Assembly: GCF_002483225.1 (NCBI RefSeq)
Contig: NZ_DLHL01000028.1
Location: 76,262-140,261 of the forward strand
Reading direction: 5' to 3'
DNA from: Gemmatimonas sp. UBA7669
GTDB lineage: Bacteria; Gemmatimonadota; Gemmatimonadetes; Gemmatimonadales; Gemmatimonadaceae
DNA length: 64,000 nucleotides
Under the pieces are notes generated by a model. It saw only the letters and a list, made by a program, of their open reading frames with translations, was not told the DNA's origin and did not search any database. The stretch's first letter is position 1; each line of letters begins with the position of its first letter. A program made the translations under genes and the position numbers. Positions 26,063 to 34,625 of the stretch are shown in pieces.

Positions 26063-27446
26063 TGGCGGAATTGAGGTTGAGGACGCCGGTGCTGTCACCG
26101 AACGACGTCATGTTCTCGAGGCCGAGCGTGTGCATCATGGAGAGCATCGCGTTGGCCATCGGCGTACCGTCCGGCGCCTTGATGTGCAGGTTGCCCGTGA
26201 GACGGTTCTCCGCCTTACCGAGCACGATGAGCGGGCAGCGGCGATGGTTGTGGAGATTCGAGTCACCCATGGGCGAACCGTAGATGATCATCGTCTTGTC
26301 CAGCATGTTCGACTCGCCTTCCTGAATGCTCTTGAGCTTGTCGAGGAAGTACGGCAGCATCGACACGTGGTACTTGTTGATCATCTGGAAGTCCTTCACG
26401 CCGCGCTCGGTACCGCCGTGGTGCGAGGCCGGATGGAACGGCTTGTCCGTACCGCTCTCCGGGTAGGTGCGGCTCGATCCGTCGCGGCCCATCTTGAACG
26501 AGAACACGCGCGTGATGTCGGCCGCGAACGCCAGGGCCTGAATGTCGAACATCAGCTTGACGTGCTCGGCGAACGAGTCGGGCACACCGGCCGGCGCCTC
26601 GGGCAACTCGCGCACTTCACCGCTCGTGTTGCGCGCTTCGACGCGCTGGATACGACGCTCCACTTCGCGGATATCCGTCATGTAGCGGTCGAGACGGATA
26701 CGGTCTTCCGGACCGAGCGCCGCCGTGAGTGACGACATTTCGCTGGCCACGAAATCCAGAATGCTGCGGCGCGTGCGGCGACGCTCGGCGCGCTCGGCGC
26801 TGGTGCCACCAACGCCGAAGAGCTTCTCGAAGGCCACACGCGGATCACGAATGACCGGCAGCGGCTCGTTGGGCGACGCCCAGCTGATGGAGTCCGTGTA
26901 CACGCAGGCATAGCCGTAGGCGCAGCCACCGGCCTGGTCCACGTTCTCGATGCAGAGTTGCATGGACGGGATGGGCGTTTCCTGTCCGAACTTCTGCGCA
27001 TACATCTGATCGAGCGAGGTGCCGACGCGCACATCCGAGCCTTCCGTCTGCTTCGGATGCATGTGCGTGAGGAACACCGCGCTCGAGCGGAAGTGGTCGC
27101 CGCCGATTTCGTTGGGCGACGTGGGCTCGGCCTCACGCACATCGGTGTTGCTGATGATGGTGAGGTAGTCGCGGTACTGATCGAGCGACGTGAGCGCCGT
27201 GGGCGACAGATCGTACTGCTTGCCCACTGCCTCGGGCGACCAGAGGTAGTTCTTGGCGCCCCACTCGTTGCAGCCGGCCGCGCCGTGCACCATTTCGATG
27301 GCCACGAGACGGGGCGCCTGCTTGGCATCGAAGCCGCCGCGGCGTCCCACCGGGATCATGGCGTCGAGGTAGGGCAGCGCGATGGTGGCGCTCATGCCCT
27401 GCAGGAACCGGCGGCGCGGCATGGCCTTTCCGCTCAGAAATTGCAT
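26055..27446 (-). CDS. DUF1552 domain-containing protein with Tat-like signal
   Basis: The 463-residue protein begins with a twin-arginine-like signal (PRRRFLQGMSATIALPYLDA), indicating export of a folded protein. Recognisable DUF1552 segments are LVAIEMVHGAAGCNEWGAKN, TIISNTDVREAEPTSPNEIG, HFRSSAVFLTHMHPKQTEGS, DKPFHPASHHGG and IIYGSPMGDSNLHNHRRCPL. DUF1552 genes regularly sit beside DUF1592-type cytochrome genes in several phyla, but no activity is known to me. GGAGAAC eight bases before the ATG supports the start. It is the middle gene of a three-gene operon. Confidence 0.92.
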   Translation of the reverse strand: MQFLSGKAMPRRRFLQGMSATIALPYLDAMIPVGRRGGFDAKQAPRLVAIEMVHGAAGCNEWGAKNYLWSPEAVGKQYDLSPTALTSLDQYRDYLTIISNTDVREAEPTSPNEIGGDHFRSSAVFLTHMHPKQTEGSDVRVGTSLDQMYAQKFGQETPIPSMQLCIENVDQAGGCAYGYACVYTDSISWASPNEPLPVIRDPRVAFEKLFGVGGTSAERAERRRTRRSILDFVASEMSSLTAALGPEDRIRLDRYMTDIREVERRIQRVEARNTSGEVRELPEAPAGVPDSFAEHVKLMFDIQALAFAADITRVFSFKMGRDGSSRTYPESGTDKPFHPASHHGGTERGVKDFQMINKYHVSMLPYFLDKLKSIQEGESNMLDKTMIIYGSPMGDSNLHNHRRCPLIVLGKAENRLTGNLHIKAPDGTPMANAMLSMMHTLGLENMTSFGDSTGVLNLNSANA

Positions 27447-27478
27447 CGGGTGTTCTCCGTGTAGTGTGCGAGCGTGAA

Positions 27479-30100
27479 TCAGCGGCCCCGGCTGCCAGCC
27501 GGTGCAGTGGAAGACGGCGCCGGTGCGGGCGCCGGAGACGACTTGCCCGGCGCGGCCTGCTCGGCCCCGCCCTGAGCAACCAACGTGCGATAGCGGAACG
27601 CTTCGCTCTTCACCACACCCACGATGAACTCGTGCATGCGGTAGTCCTTGGCCCGTGCCGCCGCTTCGATGCGGCGCACCGTGGGCGCATCGTAGTACTC
27701 CACGCGGCGACCCAGCGCGTAGGCCATCAGGTTCTGTGTGAACGAGCGCATGAGCGGTACCGGGCGCTTGAGCAGCGCGGCCTGCAACTCACTCGGGCTC
27801 GACACCTTGGTGCCGTCGTAGAAGTCACCCTGCGTATCCAGCGCCTCACCGTTCTCCTTGATACGCCAGCGGCCCATGACGTCGAAGTTGTCGAGCGCGA
27901 GACCGATGGGGTCGATGAACTGGTGACAGGACTTGCAGGTCGCCGCGGCGCGGTGCACTTCCATGCGCTCGCGCGTGGTGAGCAGACGGCCTTCCTTGGC
28001 CTCGCCCACCTTTTCGAGGTCGGGCACGTTGGGCGGCGGCGGCGGCGGCGGGGAACCCATGAGCACTTCCATGACCCACTTGCCGCGCAGCACCGGCGAG
28101 GTGCGATTGGCGTGCGAGGTGAGCGTCAGCACGCTGCCATGCCCCAGAATGCCGCTGCGCGGCGAACCCGCAGGGTAGTTGACCTTGCGGAAGTGGTCGC
28201 CCACAACACCCGGGATGTCGTAGTGACGCGCCAGCCCTTCGTTGATGAAGGTGTAGTTGGCCGTGAACAGGTCGTTGAGGCTACGGTTTTCGCGAACGAG
28301 GTAGTTGAAGAACAACTCCGTCTCGCGCCGCATGTCGTCCGACAACTGCTCGCGGAAATCGGGGAACTGGTTGGCATCGGGATGCACCAGCTCGATGTCC
28401 TGCAAACGCAGCCACTGCGCGGCAAAGCGCGTGGACAGCGCCTCACTACGCTTGTCGGCCAGGAGACGACGCGTCTGCTGCACCAGCACCGTCGTGTCCT
28501 GCAGACGGCCGCTGCGACCGAGGGCCACGAGCTGCGAATCGGGCGGCGCGCCCCAGAGGAAGAACGAGAGCCGCGAGGCGAGATCCACACCCGCGACGGG
28601 CACACGGCCCTTGGCAGTTGCCGCGGCCGGCACTTCTTCGATGCGGAAGATGAAGTGCGGGCTGGCCAGCATGGCTTCCACCGCGGTGCGAATGCCGACT
28701 TCGAATCCACCGTCCTTGGCGCCGTCGTCGTAGAAGGTCATGAGCGCCTTCACGTCATTGGCCTGCATGGGCCGGCGATAAGCCTGGGCACCAAGACGGC
28801 CGATGATCTTCTCCGCGCAGGGCCGCGCTTCGGCGGCCGACAGCGGACGGCAGCTGAAGATGCGGCGGCGACTCGGGGTGTCCGACACGCCGGTGGGGTT
28901 GTACGGACCCGTGACCGCGAAGTTCTGAATGTGCGCCTGCACCGTGATGCCGGCCTGTGCACCGATCTGCGTGTCGGCGATGCTGTGGCCCAGCGGCACG
29001 ATGTTGTCGTTGACCGGCCCTTCGAAGGTGCGCAGGAAGGTGGCCGTAATGCGATTGGGTCCCGCCTTGACCGGCACCGGCTTCGTGCGGATTTCCATGC
29101 CCTGCGGGTCAGCCTGCGACATGCCGCGATCGATGTCGAGCAAGGCCACGCGCTCACCATTCACCGAGACTTCGATCTTCTCGTCGAACGGCGCAGTGGA
29201 GGCAAACAGCTGGCCCGTGGGAATGGCGTGCAGCGTGACGGTGAACACGTACTCACCATCGGCCGGGAAGGTATGCGTGACCGAGGTCCCGCCACGCGTC
29301 CCCACGGGCGCGCCTTCAACCTGCTCAAGCTGCGACGCCAGGCGCGGGATCTTGTACGTGCTGGTGGAGACGCTGGCCTTGGGGTCACCCACGGCCAGCC
29401 GGGCAATCTCGCTGGCGGCATCAAGATACGAGTCGAGCAACGTGGCCGAGGGCAACTGCACGTCGGCGATGTTGTCGAAGTTCGCACTCTTGGTGTCGAG
29501 CGGCAGCCAGGTGCCGGCCTTCACGTCAATGGCCAGCAGGTCCTTTACCGCGCGCTCGTACTCGGCGCGATTGAGTCGCTGGAACGCGCGCGAGCCCGCA
29601 TTGGGGTTGCGGGCGAACTGCGTGTCCATGGTGCGCTCGAGTGTGTTGAGCAGCACATCGAGCGTGTCGCCACCCGGCCGCGCACGTCCCGGCGGCGGCA
29701 TCATGCCGGTGCGCAGCTTGTTGATCATCTTCTCCGCCACTTCGGGCGCGGTCTGCCCAATCGTAGCGAGGTCGAAGTTCTGCAGCGTCAGGTTGCCCTG
29801 CCGGCGCTGATCACTGTGACAGCCGGCGCAGGTCTTCTTCACCACATCACCGAGCGCGACGTTGCTCATGGTGGTAGTGGGTGCCTTGCGGCGCAGCACC
29901 GGGTGCGCACCGTTACGCGCAACGGCGGCTGGCGTGCGTTCGTTCGACGCGTCGAGGAACGACAGGTCATACGAGGCCGGGGCCAGCGACGCAGGCTGCG
30001 GAGACGGCGCATCGCGGCGGGTGATCCCTTCGGGACCATCGAGCGACGCGATCGCCAGCAGGGCGAGACAACCGGAACCAGCAACAACCAACGACTTCAT
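27479..30100 (-). CDS. DUF1592 multi-domain protein with cytochrome c-like sites
   Basis: The 873-residue protein has a signal peptide (SLVVAGSGCLALLAIASLDG). A heme-binding CAGCH follows near residue 90 (DVVKKTCAGCHSDQRRQGNL), then the DUF1587, DUF1595, DUF1592, DUF1588 and DUF1585 series: FQRLNRAEYERAVKDLLAI, AYRRPMQANDVKALMTFYDD, VDLASRLSFFLWGAPPDSQL, LTLTSHANRTSPVLRGKWVM and the second CxxCH in ATCKSCHQFIDPIGLALDNF. A run of eight prolines precedes the last domains. Such proteins resemble planctomycete-type cytochromes; the electron partner is unknown. GGAGG nine bases before the ATG at 30100 sets the start. Confidence 0.93.
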   Translation of the reverse strand: MKSLVVAGSGCLALLAIASLDGPEGITRRDAPSPQPASLAPASYDLSFLDASNERTPAAVARNGAHPVLRRKAPTTTMSNVALGDVVKKTCAGCHSDQRRQGNLTLQNFDLATIGQTAPEVAEKMINKLRTGMMPPPGRARPGGDTLDVLLNTLERTMDTQFARNPNAGSRAFQRLNRAEYERAVKDLLAIDVKAGTWLPLDTKSANFDNIADVQLPSATLLDSYLDAASEIARLAVGDPKASVSTSTYKIPRLASQLEQVEGAPVGTRGGTSVTHTFPADGEYVFTVTLHAIPTGQLFASTAPFDEKIEVSVNGERVALLDIDRGMSQADPQGMEIRTKPVPVKAGPNRITATFLRTFEGPVNDNIVPLGHSIADTQIGAQAGITVQAHIQNFAVTGPYNPTGVSDTPSRRRIFSCRPLSAAEARPCAEKIIGRLGAQAYRRPMQANDVKALMTFYDDGAKDGGFEVGIRTAVEAMLASPHFIFRIEEVPAAATAKGRVPVAGVDLASRLSFFLWGAPPDSQLVALGRSGRLQDTTVLVQQTRRLLADKRSEALSTRFAAQWLRLQDIELVHPDANQFPDFREQLSDDMRRETELFFNYLVRENRSLNDLFTANYTFINEGLARHYDIPGVVGDHFRKVNYPAGSPRSGILGHGSVLTLTSHANRTSPVLRGKWVMEVLMGSPPPPPPPNVPDLEKVGEAKEGRLLTTRERMEVHRAAATCKSCHQFIDPIGLALDNFDVMGRWRIKENGEALDTQGDFYDGTKVSSPSELQAALLKRPVPLMRSFTQNLMAYALGRRVEYYDAPTVRRIEAAARAKDYRMHEFIVGVVKSEAFRYRTLVAQGGAEQAAPGKSSPAPAPAPSSTAPAGSRGR

Positions 30101-30351
30101 CCCCGAACCTCCAGGCTCAGGCGGGTGTGGTCGGCGCGGTGGCGCAGGAGGGATCGCGTCACCGGAAAGGCCTATTACTGAAATTACGCGGACTGCCCCA
30201 AAAGTGTTTACGGCGTTCCTGACAGCGATCTTGCTCTCTCGGACGTTGAGGGGCATATACGCCGAGTCGTGGACTGAGACGTCCCGGTGATATGCCCGGC
30301 TAAGGCCGGTGCCCCACCCTTCCTCCCACTCCCCCCCTTTCGGAGGTCCAT
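30101..30351. promoter_or_regulatory. Divergent intergenic region, no gene seen
   Basis: These 251 bases separate the DUF1592 operon (minus) from the aldolase-like gene (plus). They must hold both promoters, but I cannot assign convincing -35/-10 boxes. No stable hairpin or reading frame stands out. Confidence 0.3.
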
Positions 30352-31344
30352 GTGCGATCGCGCTGGATTGCGGCCGCTGGTGCAGCCGTCTCCCTGGCCC
30401 TGCCCGCCGGCTCGGCGCAGGCGCAGGCCCCTGCTTCAGGACGACTCAACCCCGTCATTGATCTGCTGAGCAGCAATCAGCCGGTCTTCGGCCTGTATGC
30501 CCCCGCCAACCGGCGCGCGCGGCCCGGTGGGCCCTCCCTGCCCCCGGACTCGGTCAAGTCCATGGCCCAGCTGGCCCAGGAAGCCTTGGCCTACAAGCGG
30601 GCGGACTATCTGTTCGAAGGCACGATGGAGTACAACTTCGACCAGAGCTACCCGGCCTTCCAGCAGTTCGCCACGGCTCTGGCCTCGGGCGGCAACCTGC
30701 AGAAGGGCAAGGCGCCCCGCTTCACGCACCCGGTGTTCGTGAAGACTCCCGAAATTGCCCCTGACCCGGCGGTGGCTGCGGCGCGCATTGGGAAGCAGCT
30801 CAACGAAGGGGTGAGCGGCATCGTGTTCGTGGACGTGCAGAGCGCCGATGAACTCAAGAAGGGTATCGCCGCGCTGCGCTTCAAGGCCAACGGCGGCACA
30901 CGCAGCGACGACGTGGGCGGCGCCCCGGCGCGCTGGGGGATGACGGAGGCCGAGTACAAGGCCAAGGCCGATCTCTGGCCGCTCAATCCCAAGGGTGAGC
31001 TGGTGACGTTCACCATCGTCGAAAGCAAGGAAGGCTTGGCGAAGATCCGCGAGATTGCCGCCGTGCCCGGTGTGGGTGTGCTCTTCCCCGGCGCCGGTAC
31101 GCTGCGCGGCGTGTTCAGCACCACCGACGCCAACGGGCAGCGCAAGTTCGACGAAGCGGCCTGGGAAGCGGCCATTCAGTCGGTGCTGGCGGCCTGCAAG
31201 GAGTTCAAGGTCCCCTGCGGCTATCCGGCCGGCGCGGCCGACATCGAAATGCGCATGAAGCAGGGCTTCAGCGTCTTCGTGATCGGCTGGGGTGAGCCGG
31301 GCTTCAAGGCGGTAGAGTTGGGGCGCGCGGCCGGCAAGCGCTGA
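30352..31344 (+). CDS. HpcH/HpaI aldolase-like exported protein
   Basis: The 330-residue protein has a signal peptide (AAAGAAVSLALPAGSAQAQA) and a TIM-barrel region resembling HpcH/HpaI aldolases: SNQPVFGLYAPANRR, DYLFEGTMEYNFDQSYPAF, VSGIVFVDVQSADELKKGIA, VPGVGVLFPGAGTLRGVFST and QGFSVFVIGWGEPGFKAVEL. Family enzymes cleave 2-keto-4-hydroxy acids with a divalent metal in the cytoplasm, so export is unusual; the metal-binding Glu/Asp pair is not obvious. The start is GTG at 30352 with GGAGG five bases upstream. It may act on aromatic-degradation products or have lost activity. Confidence 0.82.
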   Translation: MRSRWIAAAGAAVSLALPAGSAQAQAPASGRLNPVIDLLSSNQPVFGLYAPANRRARPGGPSLPPDSVKSMAQLAQEALAYKRADYLFEGTMEYNFDQSYPAFQQFATALASGGNLQKGKAPRFTHPVFVKTPEIAPDPAVAAARIGKQLNEGVSGIVFVDVQSADELKKGIAALRFKANGGTRSDDVGGAPARWGMTEAEYKAKADLWPLNPKGELVTFTIVESKEGLAKIREIAAVPGVGVLFPGAGTLRGVFSTTDANGQRKFDEAAWEAAIQSVLAACKEFKVPCGYPAGAADIEMRMKQGFSVFVIGWGEPGFKAVELGRAAGKR

Positions 31345-31358
31345 GGGGGTTCTGACTG

Positions 31359-31405
31359 ACGGCCGGTAAGTGACCACGAGCGTCGCGCACCGGCCGTTGT
31401 GTTTT
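31359..31405 (+). terminator. Rho-independent terminator of the aldolase-like gene
   Basis: ACGGCCGGT (31359-31367) pairs exactly with ACCGGCCGT (31389-31397), followed by TGTGTTTT. It starts 15 bases after the stop codon at 31344 and ends just before family A copy 2. Confidence 0.65.
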
Positions 31406-31578
31406 GAACAGCTCACGCAGAGGGAAGGAGGGCGCAGAGTCCGCAGAGCACGGCAGTCTGAGTTGAACCGCCTTGTCGCGGATGACGCGGATGAGGCGGA
31501 AACAGCACGGATCAGAAGAATGAAAATCGAAGCTCTCCCTGAGGCCCCTCTGCGCCCTCTGCGTCCTCCTTTCCTTCT

Positions 31579-31864
31579 ATGAGAAGGGTCTTGTAGTCAA
31601 GGGCGACGTGGCGCCCGTGCGGCTGGTCGATGTACGTGGTGTCGTGCCGGCGTGTGGTTTGAGTGAATGCCGTGTGTCACGTGCGAACGAACCCCAGCGA
31701 CCCCATACCACTCTTCTATCCGCACTCTCCGTCAGGACGGGGTGCATGCTGAGGTCCGATGGGTGGGCGGTGGATGCTGCCAACTCTGCGACGCTCTTAG
31801 GGGAGCAAGAGATGGATCGCAGTCATCCAGGACGCGGGCTGGGATCGCGCAACGGGTGGGCGGG
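31579..31864 (-). ncRNA. Candidate bridge (guide) RNA region of the IS1111-type element
   Basis: This 286-base segment follows the transposase stop on the same strand and has no credible reading frame. In the IS1111 group the bridge RNA is expected in this 3' segment. Two short matches to the insertion junctions occur: CAACTCTGCG at 31781-31790 equals 33043-33052 at the right junction, and CTTCTAT at 31713-31719 equals 31574-31580 at the left junction. Both matches include the CT core. The RNA ends and fold are not established here. Confidence 0.5.
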
Positions 31865-32935
31865 TTACGCGGGGGATGCCGCGTGCCGCATTGGCTGATA
31901 GTCGGTGCCGGTGCGCCAGAGGGCATGGAGCAGGACGGCGAGTTTGCGAGCCACCGCGACGACGGCGCGCTTCTTCGCATTGGGCCCCCCGCGCACCATC
32001 AGGGCCTCCCCGAACCGGCGCAGGTCACACGGGGGAGCAAACGGGCCGAGGAGGTATTGCGCGGCGCTGACCAGGTAGCGGCGCGCCATGCGATCGCCCC
32101 GTTTGGTGATACGCAGTTGCGGCGACGATTGGCTACTCTCGTCCAGCTTCGGCACGAGGCCGAAGTACGCCCCCAGCTGGCGACTCGTCGCAAAGCGCGC
32201 GGGATCCTCCACGAGCAACACGAAGGCGAGGGCGGTGAGGGGACCGACGCCGGGAATCTGGCGGAGCCGCTGCGTCACGGGATAGTGCGTCGCGCCCAAC
32301 CGCTCCAGCCGGTGATCATACGCGTGAATCTGCGTCGTCAGCGTCGCAATCATCGTAAGCAGCGGCGTGAGCGCCTCGGTCAACGCCAGGGGGAGGTGGG
32401 CCGCCGCCCGCGTGGCAAAGGCGTCGGCACCGCCGCTCGGCAGCCGCTGCCCGACACTCTTCACCGCGCCGCGCACATGATTGATCAATTGCGTGCGCGA
32501 TTTGACGAGTTGATCGCGCGCGCGGAGCTGGGCCAGATGCGCCTGCGTCGCTTCGCTGCGATGCTGAATGGCGTGCAGCAACTGCACATCCACGCGCCCC
32601 AGCCGCGCGAGATAGGCCGCGTCCATCCGGTCGTTACGCCGGCTGCGGCGCCGCGCCCCGTACATCGCGCTCGGATCGGCGACGTACACCTCGTGTCCAT
32701 ATCCGGCCAGCTGCCGACTCACCCAGGGCGAATGCGTGCCCACCTCCAGCACCACCCGCACCGCGCCACGCTCGGCAAAGTAGCGCTGCAACGCCTGCGG
32801 CGTGGTCGCGATCGCGCGCTCCTCGACGGTGGTACCCGCGGCATCGATCACGCACAGCTGGCTCTGGCGGTCCCCGAGATCCACGCCGATCGTCAACGCG
32901 GGGAATCCGGTGATAGCTTCCGATGAGTGAGACAT
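31865..32935 (-). CDS. IS110-family (IS1111-type) transposase
   Basis: The 356-residue protein has the RuvC-like DEDD site (Asp19 in IGVDLGDRQ, Glu64 in LEVGTHSPW, Asp102 and Asp105 in NDRMDAAYLARL). A helical middle region follows, then the C-terminal Tnp domain with QIPGVGPLTALAFVLLVEDP, LGAYFGLVPKLDESSQSS and RITKRGDRMARRYLV, which contains the conserved serine region. The protein is an RNA-guided recombinase type that moves the element through a circular intermediate. GGAGGTCGGCC directly precedes the ATG at 32935. The frame is intact, so the element may be active. Confidence 0.95.
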   Translation of the reverse strand: MSHSSEAITGFPALTIGVDLGDRQSQLCVIDAAGTTVEERAIATTPQALQRYFAERGAVRVVLEVGTHSPWVSRQLAGYGHEVYVADPSAMYGARRRSRRNDRMDAAYLARLGRVDVQLLHAIQHRSEATQAHLAQLRARDQLVKSRTQLINHVRGAVKSVGQRLPSGGADAFATRAAAHLPLALTEALTPLLTMIATLTTQIHAYDHRLERLGATHYPVTQRLRQIPGVGPLTALAFVLLVEDPARFATSRQLGAYFGLVPKLDESSQSSPQLRITKRGDRMARRYLVSAAQYLLGPFAPPCDLRRFGEALMVRGGPNAKKRAVVAVARKLAVLLHALWRTGTDYQPMRHAASPA

Positions 32936-33061
32936 GGCCGACCTCCGGTCAGGGGCCTCGCGGCCCGCGTAAGTGGTCACCTCTGGCGCGCACTCTAATT
33001 AGTGCGACGCCGCGACCAGCCGGGGGAAGGCCCTTCTCATTTCAACTCTGCGTGAGCTGTT

Positions 33062-33187
33062 AATGGTCTCACGTCTCGCACGACGCCCAGTAATCAGCAC
33101 CAAACCGCTGTCCCCAAGAATCCGTGCCGTTTCCGTTCAGATCCGCGTAACCCGTGGTAGTCAGTTCTCGACCGCAGCAGCGAATGC
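33062..33187. repeat. Fragment related to family C beside the IS-interrupted repeat
   Basis: No gene is seen. The stretch contains AATCCGTGCCGTTTCC and CCGTGGTAGTCAGTT (33152-33166), the latter identical to 24123-24137 of family C. The matching left arm is absent, so this looks like a half element or a decayed copy. Confidence 0.5.
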
Positions 33188-33221
33188 AAAAAGGGCCGCC
33201 GGACGTGATGTCCGACGGCCC
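33188..33221 (-). terminator. Rho-independent terminator of the SusC-SusD operon
   Basis: GGGCCGCCGGAC (33193-33204) and GTCCGACGGCCC (33210-33221) form a 12-bp stem with one mismatch and a 5-base loop. On the minus strand it is followed by TTTTT. It begins 24 bases after the SusD-like stop codon. Confidence 0.88.
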
Positions 33222-33244
33222 TCGTGCTTACGACCTACTCCCGT

Positions 33245-34612
33245 TTACGGGTTGCGATCGAGGCAGCCCTGGAACTTCGGGTTGTTCCGCTCGCGGATGG
33301 GGATGACCAGGTTCACGTCCGCGCCGTAGGTCTGGCCCGGGCGGTACAGCATGGGGCCAACCGGGTACACGGTATTGGCCGCGCGGCCGTACTGCCGGAT
33401 GAGACGACGCATGTCGCCGAGGCGGTGGCCGGTGAGCCAGAGCCAGAAGGCCCGCTCGCGGAACAGCATGTCCACTGCCGCCGGCTGCGTGGTGGGCGCC
33501 GCCGCCAGTGCCGGGATGGCCGTGGCGAGACCCGTGGCGCGGAGCTGGTTGAGCGCCGCGAACATGGCGTCACGATCGGCCTGCGAGCCACCCGAGGTGC
33601 GGTTCAGCAGCGCCTCGGCCTCGATGAGGCGCGCCTCGATGCCGTCGGCCAGCGTGGCCGGCGCAGGCTGCGCGGTGTACTTCTGCTGCTGCGGCAAGTT
33701 ACGGCTTGAACCGTCGAAGCCCGTACGATTGCTGGGCGCCCAGGGCACACGCGGGTCCGCCGGCGTGACCAGGTAATCGATACCGTTGGTGCCTTCCCGG
33801 TTGCTGATGGTGTAACGCGAACCGGCGGGGAAGGTAGCCGTCCAGATGCCGTTGTTCTGGCCGGTTGTGGCTATGGAATGGAAGATCTGATACCGGAAGC
33901 TCGTGGGCACACCCGCCACGGCCTGCGCGGCCTGCGCGTACTGCCCCAGGTTGAGCAAGGCCCGTCCGCGGGCCACCTGGGCCAGACTGCGAATGTTGGT
34001 CGCGGTGGCGGTGCTGAGCGCCGTGTCCGCCGTGGCGCTGGCACGGGCCAGGATTTGCGCCGTGGTGAGCGGATCACCGTAGTCGAAGTCGCCGTTGGGC
34101 AAGACCTTGCTGAATGGCACGCCCGAGCAATAGCCCTCGGCAAACATCGTCTCGGTGAAGCTGCGGACGGCGTAGAGTTCAGCCAGGGAGTCCCGGGCGG
34201 CGGCGGCGTCGGGTTTGGCGGCTCGCCACCGTTCGATGGCGGTGGTCAAGCCAGTGCGCGCCAACTGGAGGTTGGTGTAGGTCGTGTTGAGGGTTCCACC
34301 GAGGTTTTCCGTGGCCACCCGCTGGTCGGTGTTCTGGCGGTCGGCAAAGGTATCGGTGGTCTGGATTTCGTCACCCAGATTGCCGGACACCACCACAAAC
34401 CCGTCCTGGGTGCCCGAGTAAGCCGTCGCGAAGGAGCGCAGGGCCCCGTTGCGGATGGTCGTGGCGCCAAGTGAGCCCGAAACGGACGCGTCGGCCAACA
34501 CGTTGGGTGTGGCGACGTTCAGCATGTCGGTGCTGCAGCCGACCGCGGCCAATGCCACGGCCAGCGTGCCGGTGGGCCGGGCCACCCGTCGTGCGTAGTT
34601 GTAGAATCGCAT
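33245..34612 (-). CDS. RagB/SusD family nutrient-uptake outer-membrane lipoprotein
   Basis: The 455-residue protein has a lipoprotein signal (GTLAVALAAVGC) with the lipobox cysteine at residue 26. The helical SusD pattern follows: a TPR-like N-terminal half, then AADGIEARLIEAEAL-like text (LADGIEARLIEAEALLNRTS) and the C-terminal LFRERAFWLWLTGHRLGDMR followed by RLIRQYGR. SusD proteins sit on the cell surface and pass glycans or peptides to a TonB-linked SusC channel. The gene follows the SusC-like gene by 13 bases, forming the usual pair; the nutrient is not evident. No carbohydrate-active enzyme gene lies directly beside it. Confidence 0.92.
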   Translation of the reverse strand: MRFYNYARRVARPTGTLAVALAAVGCSTDMLNVATPNVLADASVSGSLGATTIRNGALRSFATAYSGTQDGFVVVSGNLGDEIQTTDTFADRQNTDQRVATENLGGTLNTTYTNLQLARTGLTTAIERWRAAKPDAAAARDSLAELYAVRSFTETMFAEGYCSGVPFSKVLPNGDFDYGDPLTTAQILARASATADTALSTATATNIRSLAQVARGRALLNLGQYAQAAQAVAGVPTSFRYQIFHSIATTGQNNGIWTATFPAGSRYTISNREGTNGIDYLVTPADPRVPWAPSNRTGFDGSSRNLPQQQKYTAQPAPATLADGIEARLIEAEALLNRTSGGSQADRDAMFAALNQLRATGLATAIPALAAAPTTQPAAVDMLFRERAFWLWLTGHRLGDMRRLIRQYGRAANTVYPVGPMLYRPGQTYGADVNLVIPIRERNNPKFQGCLDRNP

Positions 34613-34625
34613 GGAGTGGTCGGGG

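Larger units (their letters stand above)
31579..33045 (-). mobile_element. IS110-family insertion sequence, IS1111-type
   Basis: The element of about 1,467 bp carries one DEDD transposase gene. ATGAGAAGGG at 31579 and CCCTTCTCAT at 33031-33040 form a perfect 10-bp inverted repeat, terminal on the left and five bases inside on the right. A CT dinucleotide flanks both ends (31577-31578 and 33046-33047), which is the expected recombination core. Non-coding DNA is short upstream of the gene (about 110 bases) and long downstream (286 bases). IS110-family elements of the IS1111 group have subterminal inverted repeats and a long 3' non-coding end. No target duplication beyond the core is seen. Confidence 0.85.
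31407..33061. repeat. Family A inverted repeat, copy 2, interrupted by the IS element
   Basis: The left end is AACAGCTCACGCAGAG (31407-31422) and the right end CTCTGCGTGAGCTGTT (33046-33061), as in the intact copy at 12839. The middle shares TGTCGCGGATGACGCGGATG, GCACGGATC and CCCCTCTGCGCCCTCTGCG with that copy. The IS (31579-33045) splits the right arm; removing it restores CCTCCTTTCCTT-CT-CTGCGTG and continuity with the arm. Confidence 0.85.

Noticed and set aside
27464..30181. 905-codon open frame antisense to the DUF1592 gene
   Set aside because: Long antisense frames are common in GC-rich coding DNA; this one has no recognisable domain and the sense strand encodes clear DUF1592 and CxxCH motifs.
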